This document shows, piece by piece, positions 21,986 to 31,317 of a DNA stretch of 64,000 nt. A program made the translations under genes and the position numbers. The notes under the pieces were generated by a model, which was not told the DNA's origin, did no database searches, and worked only from the letters and a program-made list of their open reading frames with translations. Each line of letters begins with the position of its first letter. Position 1 is the stretch's first letter. The stretch is from Porticoccus sp. (lineage in GTDB: Bacteria > Pseudomonadota > Gammaproteobacteria > Pseudomonadales > Porticoccaceae): NCBI GenBank assembly GCA_023261185.1, contig JALRJN010000109.1, positions 1-64,000 on the forward strand, given 5' to 3'.

Positions 21986-22562
21986 ACAACACAGCATCGA
22001 GCAACTTTTCACAGAAGCACGCACCTACAGCCACTGGCAGGATCGTGGCATTGCCGCCGATACCCTTCGTCAGCTCTACCAACTGGCAGCCATGGACCCC
22101 ACCAGCATGAATGCCCATCCGGGACGGTTTGTATTTTTAACCACCCCCGCCAGCAAGCAGCGGTTATTGCCGGCTTTGGCTGAAGGCAATCGGGACAAAA
22201 CCCTGTCGGCACCGGTCACCGTTATCGTCGCCCACGACCCGACGTTCTACCGCCACCTGCCAGAACTGTTCCCTCACATGGACGGCGCGGAAAAGATGTT
22301 TGCCGACAACGAAGAGTTATCCAACAGCACGGCTTTTCGCAACGGCACCCTTCAGGGTGCCTGGCTGATTATGGCCGCCCGCGCCCTAGGGCTGGACTGC
22401 GGGCCCATGTCCGGCTTTGATAACGGCAAAATCGATGACATTTTCTTTGCTGAAAACGGCTGGCAATCTAACTTTCTGATCAACCTGGGCTACGGCGATC
22501 AGGACGCACTGTATGCACGGGGCAAGCGGCTGGATTTTGAAGAAGCTTGTCTCCTGCTCTAG
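21972..22562 (+). CDS. Nitroreductase, malonic semialdehyde reductase (RutE/HadB-like)
   Basis: A 196-residue FMN-binding nitroreductase-fold protein. TYSHWQDRGIAADTLRQLYQLAAMDPTSMN, FRNGTLQGAWLIMAARALGLDCGPMSGFD and NFLINLGYGD match the RutE/HadB subgroup that reduces malonic semialdehyde or related compounds. No other rut genes are nearby, so a general aldehyde or quinone reductase acting with the pirin is also possible. The ATG at 21972 is chosen over the TTG three bases before. Confidence 0.88.
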   Translation: MKPIEQHSIEQLFTEARTYSHWQDRGIAADTLRQLYQLAAMDPTSMNAHPGRFVFLTTPASKQRLLPALAEGNRDKTLSAPVTVIVAHDPTFYRHLPELFPHMDGAEKMFADNEELSNSTAFRNGTLQGAWLIMAARALGLDCGPMSGFDNGKIDDIFFAENGWQSNFLINLGYGDQDALYARGKRLDFEEACLLL

Positions 22563-22640
22563 CGCGTTCTCCTTACACCTCGGCAAACCCTTGGATATCG
22601 AGACAACACCCAATCATTTATATTTAAGCGTGATCAATGA

Positions 22641-22665
22641 CTGTGCCACCATTTTGGTGGCACAG
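22641..22665 (+). other. Perfect 10-bp hairpin
   Basis: CTGTGCCACC and GGTGGCACAG around the loop ATTTT, 79 bp after the nitroreductase stop. It may end that transcript, although only a short interrupted T run (at 22677-22681) follows. It also marks the boundary before the AT-richer acetyltransferase gene. Confidence 0.6.
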
Positions 22666-22716
22666 TAGCCTAGAAATTTTTGTTGCCATTTCGCTTAAAC
22701 CAACTACCCACGTTGA

Positions 22717-23262
22717 ATGCCCGTTATGATTTATCAGATTCTCGACCAATCAAACCATGCAGCGATAACTGAACTGTTCACTAGTGTATTCACTGCATCT
22801 GAGGGCGAGAAGGAAGGAACATTGATTGGCAAACTTGCTTCAGAGTTGGCATCAACGATCGACAATGACGAAACGATCAGCGTCGGTGCATTTGAAAACA
22901 ACACTCTCGTTGGCGCTATTTTTTTCACTCGTCTGCATTTTAAGCATGCTATCAGCGTTTATATGCTGGCACCGGTAGCCATAAGTGACGAACACCAAGG
23001 CGAAGGGATCGGGCAGGCGCTAATAAAATCTGGACTTAACGAGCTCAAAAAACGCTCTGTTCATGTTGCCGTAACCTATGGCGACCCTGCTTTCTATTCA
23101 AAGGTAGGGTTTCAGGCACTTTCAGAAAATGTCCTTCAGGCCCCGCAGAAGCTTTCCATGCCGTTTGGTTGGCTTGGTCAATCTCTGACCTCTGAGCCTA
23201 TCCCAGTAATTAATGAACGTCCCATGTGTGTTAAAGCCTTCAACAACCCTGTTTATTGGTAA
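22717..23262 (+). CDS. GNAT family N-acetyltransferase
   Basis: A 181-residue GNAT protein. The acetyl-CoA loop reads VAISDEHQGEGIGQALIKSGL and is followed by VTYGDPAFYSKVGFQ, the common YhbS-like pattern. Substrate unknown. The start may also be the ATG at 22726. The gene looks AT-richer than its neighbours, stands alone, and lies between a perfect hairpin and a terminator, which suggests recent insertion. No integron attC site or transposon end was found. Confidence 0.85.
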   Translation: MPVMIYQILDQSNHAAITELFTSVFTASEGEKEGTLIGKLASELASTIDNDETISVGAFENNTLVGAIFFTRLHFKHAISVYMLAPVAISDEHQGEGIGQALIKSGLNELKKRSVHVAVTYGDPAFYSKVGFQALSENVLQAPQKLSMPFGWLGQSLTSEPIPVINERPMCVKAFNNPVYW

Positions 23263-23302
23263 GCCTAAAAAATATCTGATTGCCCGATAATTTTCGAAAA
23301 AA

Positions 23303-23324
23303 AACCAGAGTAAAAACTCCGGTT
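23303..23324. terminator. Terminator shared by the GNAT gene and leuA
   Basis: AACCAGAG and CTCCGGTT form an 8-bp stem with one mismatch and a TAAAAA loop, flanked by eight A residues on the left and a TTTT on the right. It can act in both directions between the convergent genes. Confidence 0.65.
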
Positions 23325-23351
23325 TTCCAATAGCTATTCTCTTTTATTTTT

Positions 23352-25043
23352 TTATGCAGATTCCAGTTCCTGCGCTTTTAATGTCACATTATCACTACAG
23401 CGATTAAGCCCATTAAAGATGGCCTTTATGGCTGCACTGATAATATTGCGGTGCACCCCCACGCCAAACATGGCCGGGCCGTCGTCAATCTGCATTTCCA
23501 GATAACAGACCGCCTCCACTTCCGAGCCGGTGCCCAGGGCGTGTTCGTGGTAGTCGATGACGCGGATATTGCCGCCCAGGGCTTTGACCGCCGCGTCGAT
23601 GGTGCCGTTGCCAATGCCGTTGACGGTTCTGGCTGCGCCGTTCTCCATAAACTGGATCTGGACCTCGGTGGCACCCTTGTTGCCGTGACTGTGGATGGTG
23701 ACATCCGCGTCGGCCAGGCTGTAGGCACCGCTATCCTGTAAATATTCCTGTTCAAACAGGGCAAAGATATCCGCACTGGTCGCCTCTCGACCTTCCCGGT
23801 CGGTAAAGGCTTTTACCACTCGGCTGAATTCAATCTGCAGGCGACGCGGCAGTTCCAGGCCATACTGTTGCTGCAACAGGAAGCTCACCCCGCCCTTACC
23901 CGACTGGCTGTTGACGCGGACGACAGCCTCGTAACCCCGGCCCAGATCAGCGGGATCAATGGTCAGGTAGGGAAGCTCCCAGATTTCGCCATCCCGCCGC
24001 TGTGCAAAACCTTTCTTGATGGCATCCTGATGGGAACCGGAAAAGGCGGTGAATACCAGTTCGCCAGCATAGGGGTGACGGGGGTGCACGGGAATCTGAT
24101 TGTATTCCTCCACTGTATGCCGAATCGTATCGATACGTGTAAAGTCCAAGCCCGGGTCCACTCCCTGGCTATAGAGATTCAGGGCCAGCGTGACGATATC
24201 CACATTGCCGGTGCGCTCGCCGTTACCAAACAGGCAGCCTTCCACCCGGTCGGCGCCAGCCATTTGTGCCAGCTCTGCCGCCGCCACGGCGGTACCGCGG
24301 TCATTGTGGGGATGTACACTGATAATAATGCTCTCCCGGTTAGCGAGGTTCCGGTCCATCCACTCGATCTGGTCAGCGTAGACATTAGGCGTGGCCATCT
24401 CCACCGTGGCAGGCAGGTTGAGGATCATCCTGTTCTCCGGTGTCGGCTGCCAGATGGCAGTTACCGCATCACACACCTCTTTCACCACTTCGAGTTCTGC
24501 ACCGGAAAACACTTCAGGGGAGTATTCATACACCCATTCCGTCTCAGGGTACTGGCTGGAGTACTGCCTGATCCAGCGGGTACCCTGCTCGGCAATGGCT
24601 TTCACACCGGCGATATCGGTGTTGTAGACAATGCGCCTGAACTGAGGTGCCACGGGGTTATACATATGAATAATCACCCGCCGGGCACCCTGCACCGCCT
24701 CAACGGTGCGCGCAATCAAGTCCTCCCGCGCCTGGGTCAACACCTCGATGGTGACGTCTTCGGGGATACGGTTTTCCTCAATCAGGCGACGTACAAAATT
24801 AAACTCTGTCTCGGAGGCAGCGGGGAACGCCACTTCAATTTCCTTGAAGCCGATCTCAACCAGCATGTCGAAAAAACGCAACTTGGTTTCCACCGACATG
24901 GGGTCAATCAGCGATTGATTGCCATCACGCAAATCGGTGCTCATCCAGATGGGTGGTTTTTCGATGGTGCGACCGGGCCAGCGGCGGTCATGCATTTGTA
25001 CCGGGTCAAAGGCTCGGTATTTGCTGGCAGGGTTACTGATCAT
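23352..25043 (-). CDS. leuA: 2-isopropylmalate synthase
   Basis: Condenses acetyl-CoA with 2-oxoisovalerate, the first committed step of leucine synthesis. It is 563 residues long and of the longer LeuA type found in pseudomonads and actinobacteria. The TIM-barrel catalytic domain has [15 protein letters not shown], the substrate region and the metal-binding [10 protein letters not shown] and [12 protein letters not shown]. The C-terminal LeuA allosteric domain (about 430-550) binds leucine for feedback inhibition. The ATG at 25041-25043 with a GGAG site gives the family N-terminus [12 protein letters not shown]. It stands alone, without leuBCD, and has a probable attenuator upstream. Confidence 0.96.
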   Translation of the reverse strand: MISNPASKYRAFDPVQMHDRRWPGRTIEKPPIWMSTDLRDGNQSLIDPMSVETKLRFFDMLVEIGFKEIEVAFPAASETEFNFVRRLIEENRIPEDVTIEVLTQAREDLIARTVEAVQGARRVIIHMYNPVAPQFRRIVYNTDIAGVKAIAEQGTRWIRQYSSQYPETEWVYEYSPEVFSGAELEVVKEVCDAVTAIWQPTPENRMILNLPATVEMATPNVYADQIEWMDRNLANRESIIISVHPHNDRGTAVAAAELAQMAGADRVEGCLFGNGERTGNVDIVTLALNLYSQGVDPGLDFTRIDTIRHTVEEYNQIPVHPRHPYAGELVFTAFSGSHQDAIKKGFAQRRDGEIWELPYLTIDPADLGRGYEAVVRVNSQSGKGGVSFLLQQQYGLELPRRLQIEFSRVVKAFTDREGREATSADIFALFEQEYLQDSGAYSLADADVTIHSHGNKGATEVQIQFMENGAARTVNGIGNGTIDAAVKALGGNIRVIDYHEHALGTGSEVEAVCYLEMQIDDGPAMFGVGVHRNIISAAIKAIFNGLNRCSDNVTLKAQELESA

Positions 25044-25075
25044 AATGCTCTCCAAAGGCGGTTGTTTAACCCCTG

Positions 25076-25133
25076 AAAAAAAGCCGGTACCTGATTGCAG
25101 GCAAAGCGGGTAACCAGCCATTAACGGTACCGG
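25076..25133 (-). terminator. Probable leuA leader attenuator
   Basis: On the minus strand CCGGTACC and GGTACCGG form a perfect 8-bp stem around a 34-base loop, followed at once by CTTTTTTT. This is a terminator shape, but it lies upstream of leuA in the leader and not after a gene on that strand, which is what an attenuator looks like. Confidence 0.6.
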
Positions 25134-25158
25134 TGGGCTTCTGGCCCATTTCTTTTTC

Positions 25159-25206
25159 TCAGGACAGGGTCAGTTTAATGCGCATGAAGAACAATTTTAT
25201 TGCCAT
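25159..25206 (-). CDS. Possible leuA leader peptide
   Basis: A 15-codon frame upstream of the attenuator encodes [15 protein letters not shown], with three leucine codons (TTG, CTG, CTG) and a stop about 25 bp before the attenuator stem. Its position suits transcription attenuation by leucine supply. There is no clear ribosome site and the leucine content is modest, so this is a suggestion only. Confidence 0.25.
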   Translation of the reverse strand: MAIKLFFMRIKLTLS

Positions 25207-25269
25207 TTATATGTTGATTTATCTTGTTTGCGCAATAATATACTTCATATACAAACTATTGAGCAATTT

Positions 25270-25731
25270 ATGGAATACGATCACTTTGACAGGGCAATTC
25301 TTCGCAAGTTACAGCGGGATGGCCGCATCTCCAATCAGGACCTGGCGGAATCCGTTAATCTGTCCCCTTCCCCCTGCCTGCGCCGGGTGCGCCGCCTGGA
25401 AGAGGAAGGTGTGATTGTGGGCTATACCGCGCGTCTTAACGCCCGCAAGCTGGGGCTTAAATTGATGGCGTTTATCCAGATCAGCATGGACAAGCACACA
25501 CCTGAGCGCTTTGCCGGGTTTGAGTCCGCCGTGGCCAATTACCCTGAAGTTCTTGAGTGCCACCTGATCACCGGCCAAGCCGCAGATTACCAGCTGAAGG
25601 TGGTAGTGGAGGATATGGATGGGTACCAGCAATTCCTGCTGAACAAGATTACCCGAATCGAAGGCGTTACCGGTGTTCAGTCCTCATTTGTGCTGAAATC
25701 ACCTCAAAATACCTCTGTGTTACCGGTGTAA
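25270..25731 (+). CDS. Lrp/AsnC family transcriptional regulator
   Basis: A 153-residue Lrp-type regulator: N-terminal helix-turn-helix (about 5-60; DRAILRKLQRDGRISNQDLAESVNLSPSPCLRRVRRLEEEG) and a C-terminal ligand-binding RAM domain. It precedes putA on the same strand, and Lrp-type PutR activators often sit beside putA, so control of proline breakdown is the likely job. It is also divergent from leuA and might affect it. The start ATG 25270 (MEYDHFDRAIL) matches the family; the frame is open 14 codons upstream. Confidence 0.9.
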   Translation: MEYDHFDRAILRKLQRDGRISNQDLAESVNLSPSPCLRRVRRLEEEGVIVGYTARLNARKLGLKLMAFIQISMDKHTPERFAGFESAVANYPEVLECHLITGQAADYQLKVVVEDMDGYQQFLLNKITRIEGVTGVQSSFVLKSPQNTSVLPV

Positions 25732-25895
25732 GCCAAGAGCATTTGTTCGACTTCTAGCACCGTTTCAAACACTTATAATTTCAGTCTCTTTGGTGTTTCT
25801 GCCGTTTATCAAGTGAGTTTTGCCGGTAAATCCTGTCGAAACCTGTCTCAACCCGATCCATACTAAGTTCATGTTACCTGCAAGTATGGGCACGT

Positions 25896-28800
25896 ATGTC
25901 TCTCACTGATCTCAGAACCCGGATACAAGCAGCGACCTGTGCTGACGAACAGGCCTGTGTTGATGAGCTGATCGCTTCAACCGTGATGGATGATCAGCAA
26001 CAGCAGGCGTCTCTGGCCATGGCCCGCCAACTTGTCGCTGCCTGCCGCAAGGATGAACAGCGTAAGGGTACGCTGGAATCGTTTCTTCAGGAGTTTGGGC
26101 TGTCAAACCGCGAAGGCATCGCCCTGATGTGCCTGGCCGAAGCTCTATTGCGGGTTCCCGACGAGGCCACCGCGGATAAATTGATCGCGGAAAAATTGCG
26201 AGAAGGGGACTGGGCCAGCCACCGAGGGCACTCCGAGTCCCTGTTTGTTAACGCCTCTGTGTGGGGGTTGATGTTAACGGGCGACGTATTAACCCTGGAG
26301 CAAGAGATCACGGAAGATCCACCCGGGTGGCTGAAACGGCTGGTCAACCGCCTTGGAGAGCCAGTGGTCCGGAAAGCCATGGTACAAGCCATGCGGATCA
26401 TGGGTAGCCAGTATGTAATGGGACGCACGCTCCCGGAGGCCATGTCTCGAGGCCACAGGGAATCATCCGTCTGTGTACGCTTCTCCTTCGATATGCTTGG
26501 CGAGGGCGCCAGAACCGAGGCCGACGCCAAGCGCTATTTTGAGGCGTATGCAGAGGCCATTCGGCAACTTGGCGAAGCGAGTGGTGGGGACTCCCCCGAC
26601 CGGGCAGATGGTATTTCCGTGAAATTATCTGCCCTGCACCCACGCTACCAGTTCAGTCAGCGCCAGAACGTTATGACGGTTCTACTGGATCGCTTGCGCA
26701 CCCTGGCCCTGGCCGCCAGAAACTACCAGATTGGCCTCAGCATCGATGCAGAAGAAGCCTCTCGCCTGGAGTTATCTCTGGATCTTTTTGAAGCCTTGGC
26801 ACGGGATCCGGCATTACAGGGCTGGCAGGGTCTTGGCTTTGTGCTTCAGGCTTATCAGAAACGCGCTCCACTGGTGGCCCAGTGGCTGATCCAACTGGCA
26901 AAGGATACCCATCGCCAGTTTATGGTGAGACTGGTCAAGGGTGCCTACTGGGATACCGAGATCAAACTCGCCCAGGAAGCCGGCCTCGCTGATTACCCGG
27001 TATTCACTCGTAAGGTGAATACCGATTATTGCTATCTGCATTGCGCCAACGTGCTGCTGTCCAGCCCCGACTACATCTATCCACAGTTCGCCACTCACAA
27101 TGCGCAAACGGTCGCAGCCATACTGCAACTGGCGGGTGAGGCTCGATTTGAATTGCAGCGGCTGCATGGCATGGGTGATTTGCTCTACCGTCAACTGCAG
27201 CAGCACCTTGAGCACGCGGGAGGCCAGATGCCTCCAGTGCGGGTTTATGCGCCGGTGTGCCAGCACCGGGAATTACTACCTTACCTGGTAAGACGGTTAC
27301 TGGAAAATGGCGCCAACAGTTCGTTTGTAAACCGCCTGCTCGACCAGAAGGTCCCCGTTGAGGAACTGGTGCAGCCCCTGTTGCCTCAGGTGCTATCGTC
27401 GGCCACCCGCAGGCACCCCCATATACCCAGGCCGGTTGACCTGTACCAGAATTCAGCGGCACACCGCAGCAATTCCCCTGGCATTGACCTCAACAATCCC
27501 CTGGAAGTTAACGTCCTGCTCGAAGCCATATCAGAGTCAGATACCGTTGATTGGCGTGCCGGACCCATCATTAATGGCCAGCTGCGACCGGGATCTCTGC
27601 AACCCCTGCACTCCCCCGCTGATGGAACAACCATTGGTTTCGCCAGCGACAGCACGGGCGAAGATGTCGAGAATGCCCTTGAGTCAGCACGCCAGGCTCA
27701 ACCCCGCTGGGACCTTCTGGGCGGCCGGGCACGGGCCGACACACTGGAGCGGGTTGCGACGGTGCTGGCAGAAGCGTTCTATTCTCTGGTGACACTGATC
27801 GTGCGAGAAGCCGGTCGAACCCTTGCCGATGCCATTGCCGAGGTGCGAGAGGCGATTGATTTCTGCCGCTACTATGCCCACCAGGCCCGGCAACAGTTTG
27901 GCGAACCAGTCACGCTGGCAGGGCCCACCGGCGAGGACAATCGGCTCAGTCTCCATGGCCGCGGTGTGTTTCTCTGCATCAGTCCGTGGAATTTTCCACT
28001 GGCCATCTTTACAGGACAGGTTACCGCCGCACTGGCTGCTGGCAACGCAGTGATCGCCAAACCGGCCTGTCAAACACCCTTGGTGGCGGCGCTGGCCACA
28101 CAACTGTTTCACCGGGCGGGAGTTCCAGGGGATGTGCTTCAGCTATTGCCCGGTGATGGCAAAGCACTTGGCGACCTTCTCTTACCCGACCCGCGCATTG
28201 CCGGTGTCGCGTTCACCGGTTCAACGGCCACAGCCCATATCATTCAACGCACACTGGCGGAGAGAAATGGGGCGATTGTTCCCCTGATTGCTGAAACCGG
28301 TGGGCAGAATGTCATGCTGGTGGATTCCACGGCGCTGCCAGAACAGGTCGTTGATGACATCATTCGCTCCGCCTTTCTCAGTGCCGGACAGCGCTGCTCA
28401 GCACTTCGTGTGCTGTTTGTGCAGGACGATATTGCCGATACGCTTCTGCATACACTGACCGGAGCGATGCAGGAACTGCAGTTGGGAGATCCGGGCTTGC
28501 TGTGTACCGATATTGGCCCGGTGATTGATCGGGTGGCCCGGGACAGACTCCAGGCCCACATTGAACGAATGACCAAAGAAGCCAAACTGCTCGCCAGGTT
28601 GTCACCCCCATCAAACCTAAGCGGATACTTTGTGGCACCTCACCTGTTCGAGATTGAGCATCTGTCACAGTTAAACGAAGAAGTATTTGGCCCGATTCTG
28701 CATGTGATCCGTTACCGGGCAGAAGCACTGGACGAGGTAATCGACCAGATTAATGCCTGCGGCTACGGGCTGACGCTGGGAATCCACAGCCGAATCCGCG

Positions 28801-29033
28801 GCTTTGCCGAGCAGGTATTCCAGCGCACCCAGGTGGGCAATACCTATATCAATCGTAATATGGTGGGTGCAGTTGTGGGCTGCCAGCCTTTCGGTGGTTG
28901 CGGCCTGTCCGGAACCGGCCCGAAAGCCGGCGGGCCTCATTACCTGACTGCGTTCGCCATCGAAAAAGTACGCAGTGAAAATATTACCGCCCGAGGAGGA
29001 AATACCGCACTGTTTGGTTTACCCGACGATTAG
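25896..29033 (+). CDS. putA: Bifunctional proline dehydrogenase / L-glutamate gamma-semialdehyde dehydrogenase
   Basis: Oxidises proline to glutamate in two steps, with channelling between the active sites. The 1045-residue protein has the FAD proline dehydrogenase barrel in about 100-470 (SVKLSALHPRYQ, LSIDAEEASRLELSLD, VRLVKGAYWDTEI, FATHNAQTV) and the aldehyde dehydrogenase domain in about 550-1035 (ISPWNFPLAIFTGQ, LIAETGGQN, catalytic Cys834 in SAGQRCSALR). There is no N-terminal ribbon-helix-helix domain, so this is the shorter, non-DNA-binding PutA, which fits with a separate regulator next door. Confidence 0.97.
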   Translation: MSLTDLRTRIQAATCADEQACVDELIASTVMDDQQQQASLAMARQLVAACRKDEQRKGTLESFLQEFGLSNREGIALMCLAEALLRVPDEATADKLIAEKLREGDWASHRGHSESLFVNASVWGLMLTGDVLTLEQEITEDPPGWLKRLVNRLGEPVVRKAMVQAMRIMGSQYVMGRTLPEAMSRGHRESSVCVRFSFDMLGEGARTEADAKRYFEAYAEAIRQLGEASGGDSPDRADGISVKLSALHPRYQFSQRQNVMTVLLDRLRTLALAARNYQIGLSIDAEEASRLELSLDLFEALARDPALQGWQGLGFVLQAYQKRAPLVAQWLIQLAKDTHRQFMVRLVKGAYWDTEIKLAQEAGLADYPVFTRKVNTDYCYLHCANVLLSSPDYIYPQFATHNAQTVAAILQLAGEARFELQRLHGMGDLLYRQLQQHLEHAGGQMPPVRVYAPVCQHRELLPYLVRRLLENGANSSFVNRLLDQKVPVEELVQPLLPQVLSSATRRHPHIPRPVDLYQNSAAHRSNSPGIDLNNPLEVNVLLEAISESDTVDWRAGPIINGQLRPGSLQPLHSPADGTTIGFASDSTGEDVENALESARQAQPRWDLLGGRARADTLERVATVLAEAFYSLVTLIVREAGRTLADAIAEVREAIDFCRYYAHQARQQFGEPVTLAGPTGEDNRLSLHGRGVFLCISPWNFPLAIFTGQVTAALAAGNAVIAKPACQTPLVAALATQLFHRAGVPGDVLQLLPGDGKALGDLLLPDPRIAGVAFTGSTATAHIIQRTLAERNGAIVPLIAETGGQNVMLVDSTALPEQVVDDIIRSAFLSAGQRCSALRVLFVQDDIADTLLHTLTGAMQELQLGDPGLLCTDIGPVIDRVARDRLQAHIERMTKEAKLLARLSPPSNLSGYFVAPHLFEIEHLSQLNEEVFGPILHVIRYRAEALDEVIDQINACGYGLTLGIHSRIRGFAEQVFQRTQVGNTYINRNMVGAVVGCQPFGGCGLSGTGPKAGGPHYLTAFAIEKVRSENITARGGNTALFGLPDD

Positions 29034-29042
29034 CTCCGCCCA

Positions 29043-29810
29043 TCAGCGACTGCTAAACGTCGGGTCACGACCCTCGCGACGCGCCAGTAATCCTTCTTTC
29101 AGATCACCGGAGGTATGACAGCGCTCAATCTGAATCAGCGCCTTGGCCAGGTCCAGATTGCCATCGGCCATCTGATCACAAAGCTGCTTCATGGTTGCAA
29201 CGGTCAGCGGGGATAATGGCAACAGACTTTCCACCAGCTTCATGGTTTCCGTCTCCAGCTGATCCTGAAGCACCAGATGGGTGAGGTAACCCACCCGCAG
29301 CAGCGTTTCCGACTCCAGTATTTCCGAAGAGATCAGAATGCGCTTGGCCGTGGTCACACCCAGCCGCTTCACATACCGGCGAATACCGTTCATGGGATAG
29401 CAGAGGCCGATTTCCGCTGCCGGCACCTTGAGACGCATGCCGTGCACACCGATACGATAATCGCAGCACAGGCCTAGCTCGGAACCGCCACCGTAGACAC
29501 TGCCGTTAAGCGCACAGACCACCGGCATTGGCATCTCAGCCAATCGATCGGTTAGGGTTTCGAATTTTTCGCCCGTCATATCACCGGAAGACATCTGCCC
29601 CAAAGAGGCACCGGCACAGAAGGTTTTTTCACCCTGGCCCGTAATTACCAGCACGCGGATGTTCTTGTTGGCTTCCACACGATTCAGGCAGTCGATAAAG
29701 AGGTCAATGCCCTGGGCCGTCAGCGAATTGTGTTTGGCGGGATTGTTGAGAAGGATGCGGGCTACCGCTCCATCCATGGATAATAAAACCGGGTCATCTG
29801 AATTACTCAT
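29043..29810 (-). CDS. Enoyl-CoA hydratase/isomerase family protein
   Basis: A 255-residue crotonase-fold protein: LLNNPAKHNSLTAQGIDLF near the N-terminus, the oxyanion segments FCAGASLGQM and ALNGSVYGGGSELGLCCDYRIG, then LKVPAAEIGLCYP. The first catalytic-Glu position of crotonase is present in PAAEIG, the second (in GGGSELG) is also Glu, so hydration activity is possible. Substrate unknown. It converges on putA with only 9 bp between them and lies 34 bp after the carbonic anhydrase gene. Confidence 0.88.
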   Translation of the reverse strand: MSNSDDPVLLSMDGAVARILLNNPAKHNSLTAQGIDLFIDCLNRVEANKNIRVLVITGQGEKTFCAGASLGQMSSGDMTGEKFETLTDRLAEMPMPVVCALNGSVYGGGSELGLCCDYRIGVHGMRLKVPAAEIGLCYPMNGIRRYVKRLGVTTAKRILISSEILESETLLRVGYLTHLVLQDQLETETMKLVESLLPLSPLTVATMKQLCDQMADGNLDLAKALIQIERCHTSGDLKEGLLARREGRDPTFSSR

Positions 29811-29844
29811 TTTACAGCCTTCCCAATGTAGGATTCAGGAGTGT

Positions 29845-30501
29845 TCAGCTTGATGTTGCATAGCGGTGTTTAATTTTTTCCACCGCTGCATGGTAGACGC
29901 TGCGGATTTCCTCGCGGCAATTAATATTAACTTCCAGATCCCGCAGCAGTCCATCACCAATGCCGTAGATCCAGCCGTGCACCGTCAGTTCCTGGCCGCG
30001 TGCCCAGGCATCCTTGATGATGTTGGTTTTGGAAACATTCACCACACCTTCAATCACGTTGAGCTCGCACACCTGGTTGATCATGGCGTCCTTGTCACAA
30101 CCATCGCTGAGGTAGGTCTGATGGATGTACTGAACATCCTGCACATTCAGTAGCCAGTGGTCGATCAGACCGAGGTGTTGTTTTTCAACCGCCGCTTTAA
30201 CACCGCCACAGCCATAGTGACCACACACTATCACGTGTTTTACCTTGAGATATTCCACGGCATATTGCATCACTGACAGGCAGTTGAGATCGCTGTGAAC
30301 CACGATGTTGGCCACATTACGATGGACAAATAGTTCGCCAGGCATCAGACCGACAATTTCATTGGCGGGTACCCGGCTGTCGGAACAGCCGATCCACAAA
30401 TATTCTGGAGCCTGCTGTTTGGATAGGCGCTCAAAAAACGTGGGATCTGCCTGAGTCATGGCTTCAGCCCACTCTATATTCTTTCTGAACAATTCTTTCA
30501 A
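29845..30501 (-). CDS. can: Beta-class carbonic anhydrase
   Basis: Interconverts carbon dioxide and bicarbonate. The 218-residue protein has the beta-class zinc site: Cys39, Asp41 and Arg43 in GCSDSRVPANEI, then His95 and Cys98 in CGHYGCGG. FVHRNVANIV is also typical. Length and N-terminus (MKELFRKNIEWAE) match E. coli Can. Cytoplasmic. It probably runs together with the downstream enoyl-CoA hydratase gene. Confidence 0.95.
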   Translation of the reverse strand: MKELFRKNIEWAEAMTQADPTFFERLSKQQAPEYLWIGCSDSRVPANEIVGLMPGELFVHRNVANIVVHSDLNCLSVMQYAVEYLKVKHVIVCGHYGCGGVKAAVEKQHLGLIDHWLLNVQDVQYIHQTYLSDGCDKDAMINQVCELNVIEGVVNVSKTNIIKDAWARGQELTVHGWIYGIGDGLLRDLEVNINCREEIRSVYHAAVEKIKHRYATSS

Positions 30502-30562
30502 CGGGATTTCTCCAGGCAGGACAATCGATGGGAGGCTCAGTTTACGACCTATTGAAATACAA

Positions 30563-30589
30563 AAAAACCGGACAATTTGTCCGGTTTTT
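30563..30589 (-). terminator. Terminator of the pst-phoU operon
   Basis: A perfect 12-bp stem (AAAAACCGGACA with TGTCCGGTTTTT) and a 3-base loop, 24 bp downstream of the phoU stop. The minus-strand transcript ends in a seven-T run. Confidence 0.92.
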
Positions 30590-30612
30590 GTCTGGCGAAA
30601 ACAGGGTTATTG

Positions 30613-31305
30613 CTAGGCGTCTGGGCCCCGATGGCGGATATCCCGCCCCTGTACCAGGTAAACAATGTGTTCACAGATATTTTTAGCATGATCACCCACG
30701 CGCTCCAGTGAGCGCAAGGCCCACAGAATATTCATGGATCGGGAAATACTGCGAGGATCTTCCATCATATAAGTGATCATTTCCCGCAATGCCGACTTGT
30801 AGTCCATGTCCACCTGCCGGTCCTCTTTCATGGTCGCGATAGCCGCTTCGGCATCAAACCGGGAAAACGCATCGAGGGAATCATTAAGCATTTTGCGCAC
30901 GCAGTTGCCGATATGCCGCACTTCGGTATAGCCCCGGGGGGCCTCACCCTCCTCCGAGAGCTTGATGGCCATTTTGGCAATTTTCTGGGCCTCGTCGCCT
31001 ATGCGCTCCAGATCACGGATGGTTTTTGATACTGCTGTCACCAGTCGCAGATCGCTGGCCGCTGGCTGACGGCGGGCGATCAGCGTGGTACAGGTTTCGT
31101 CGATATCCATTTCCATTTCATCAATGCGTGATTCCACTTCAATCACTCTTTCCGCCAATCGGCTGTCCGCATCTTCCAGAGCGCGGATGGCATCACCCAC
31201 CTGCATTTCCACCAGGCCACCCATTTCCAGCATGCTGGTTTTGATTTCCTCCAGGTCTTCATTGAATTGCCTGGAGATATGCTGGTCGAGATTTAATTTG
31301 TCCAT
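30613..31305 (-). CDS. phoU: Phosphate signalling protein PhoU
   Basis: A 230-residue cytoplasmic regulator linking Pst transporter state to PhoR. It is a pair of three-helix bundles, each with the metal-binding E(R)xGD type motif: LERIGDEAQKIAKMA and LERVGDHAKNICEHI. It silences PhoB activation when phosphate is plentiful (family knowledge). Last gene of pstSCAB-phoU, 12 bp after pstB, followed by a strong terminator. Confidence 0.97.
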   Translation of the reverse strand: MDKLNLDQHISRQFNEDLEEIKTSMLEMGGLVEMQVGDAIRALEDADSRLAERVIEVESRIDEMEMDIDETCTTLIARRQPAASDLRLVTAVSKTIRDLERIGDEAQKIAKMAIKLSEEGEAPRGYTEVRHIGNCVRKMLNDSLDAFSRFDAEAAIATMKEDRQVDMDYKSALREMITYMMEDPRSISRSMNILWALRSLERVGDHAKNICEHIVYLVQGRDIRHRGPDA

Positions 31306-31317
31306 TGATCGCTCCTG

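Noticed and set aside
22562..22730. Integron attC site next to the GNAT gene (a GTTGAAT core-like sequence)
   Set aside because: No partner core in inverted orientation at the right distance and no attC after the gene.
23868..25076. 402-codon open frame on the plus strand opposite leuA
   Set aside because: It is the shadow of the GC-rich leuA gene, has no recognisable family pattern, and leuA is certain.
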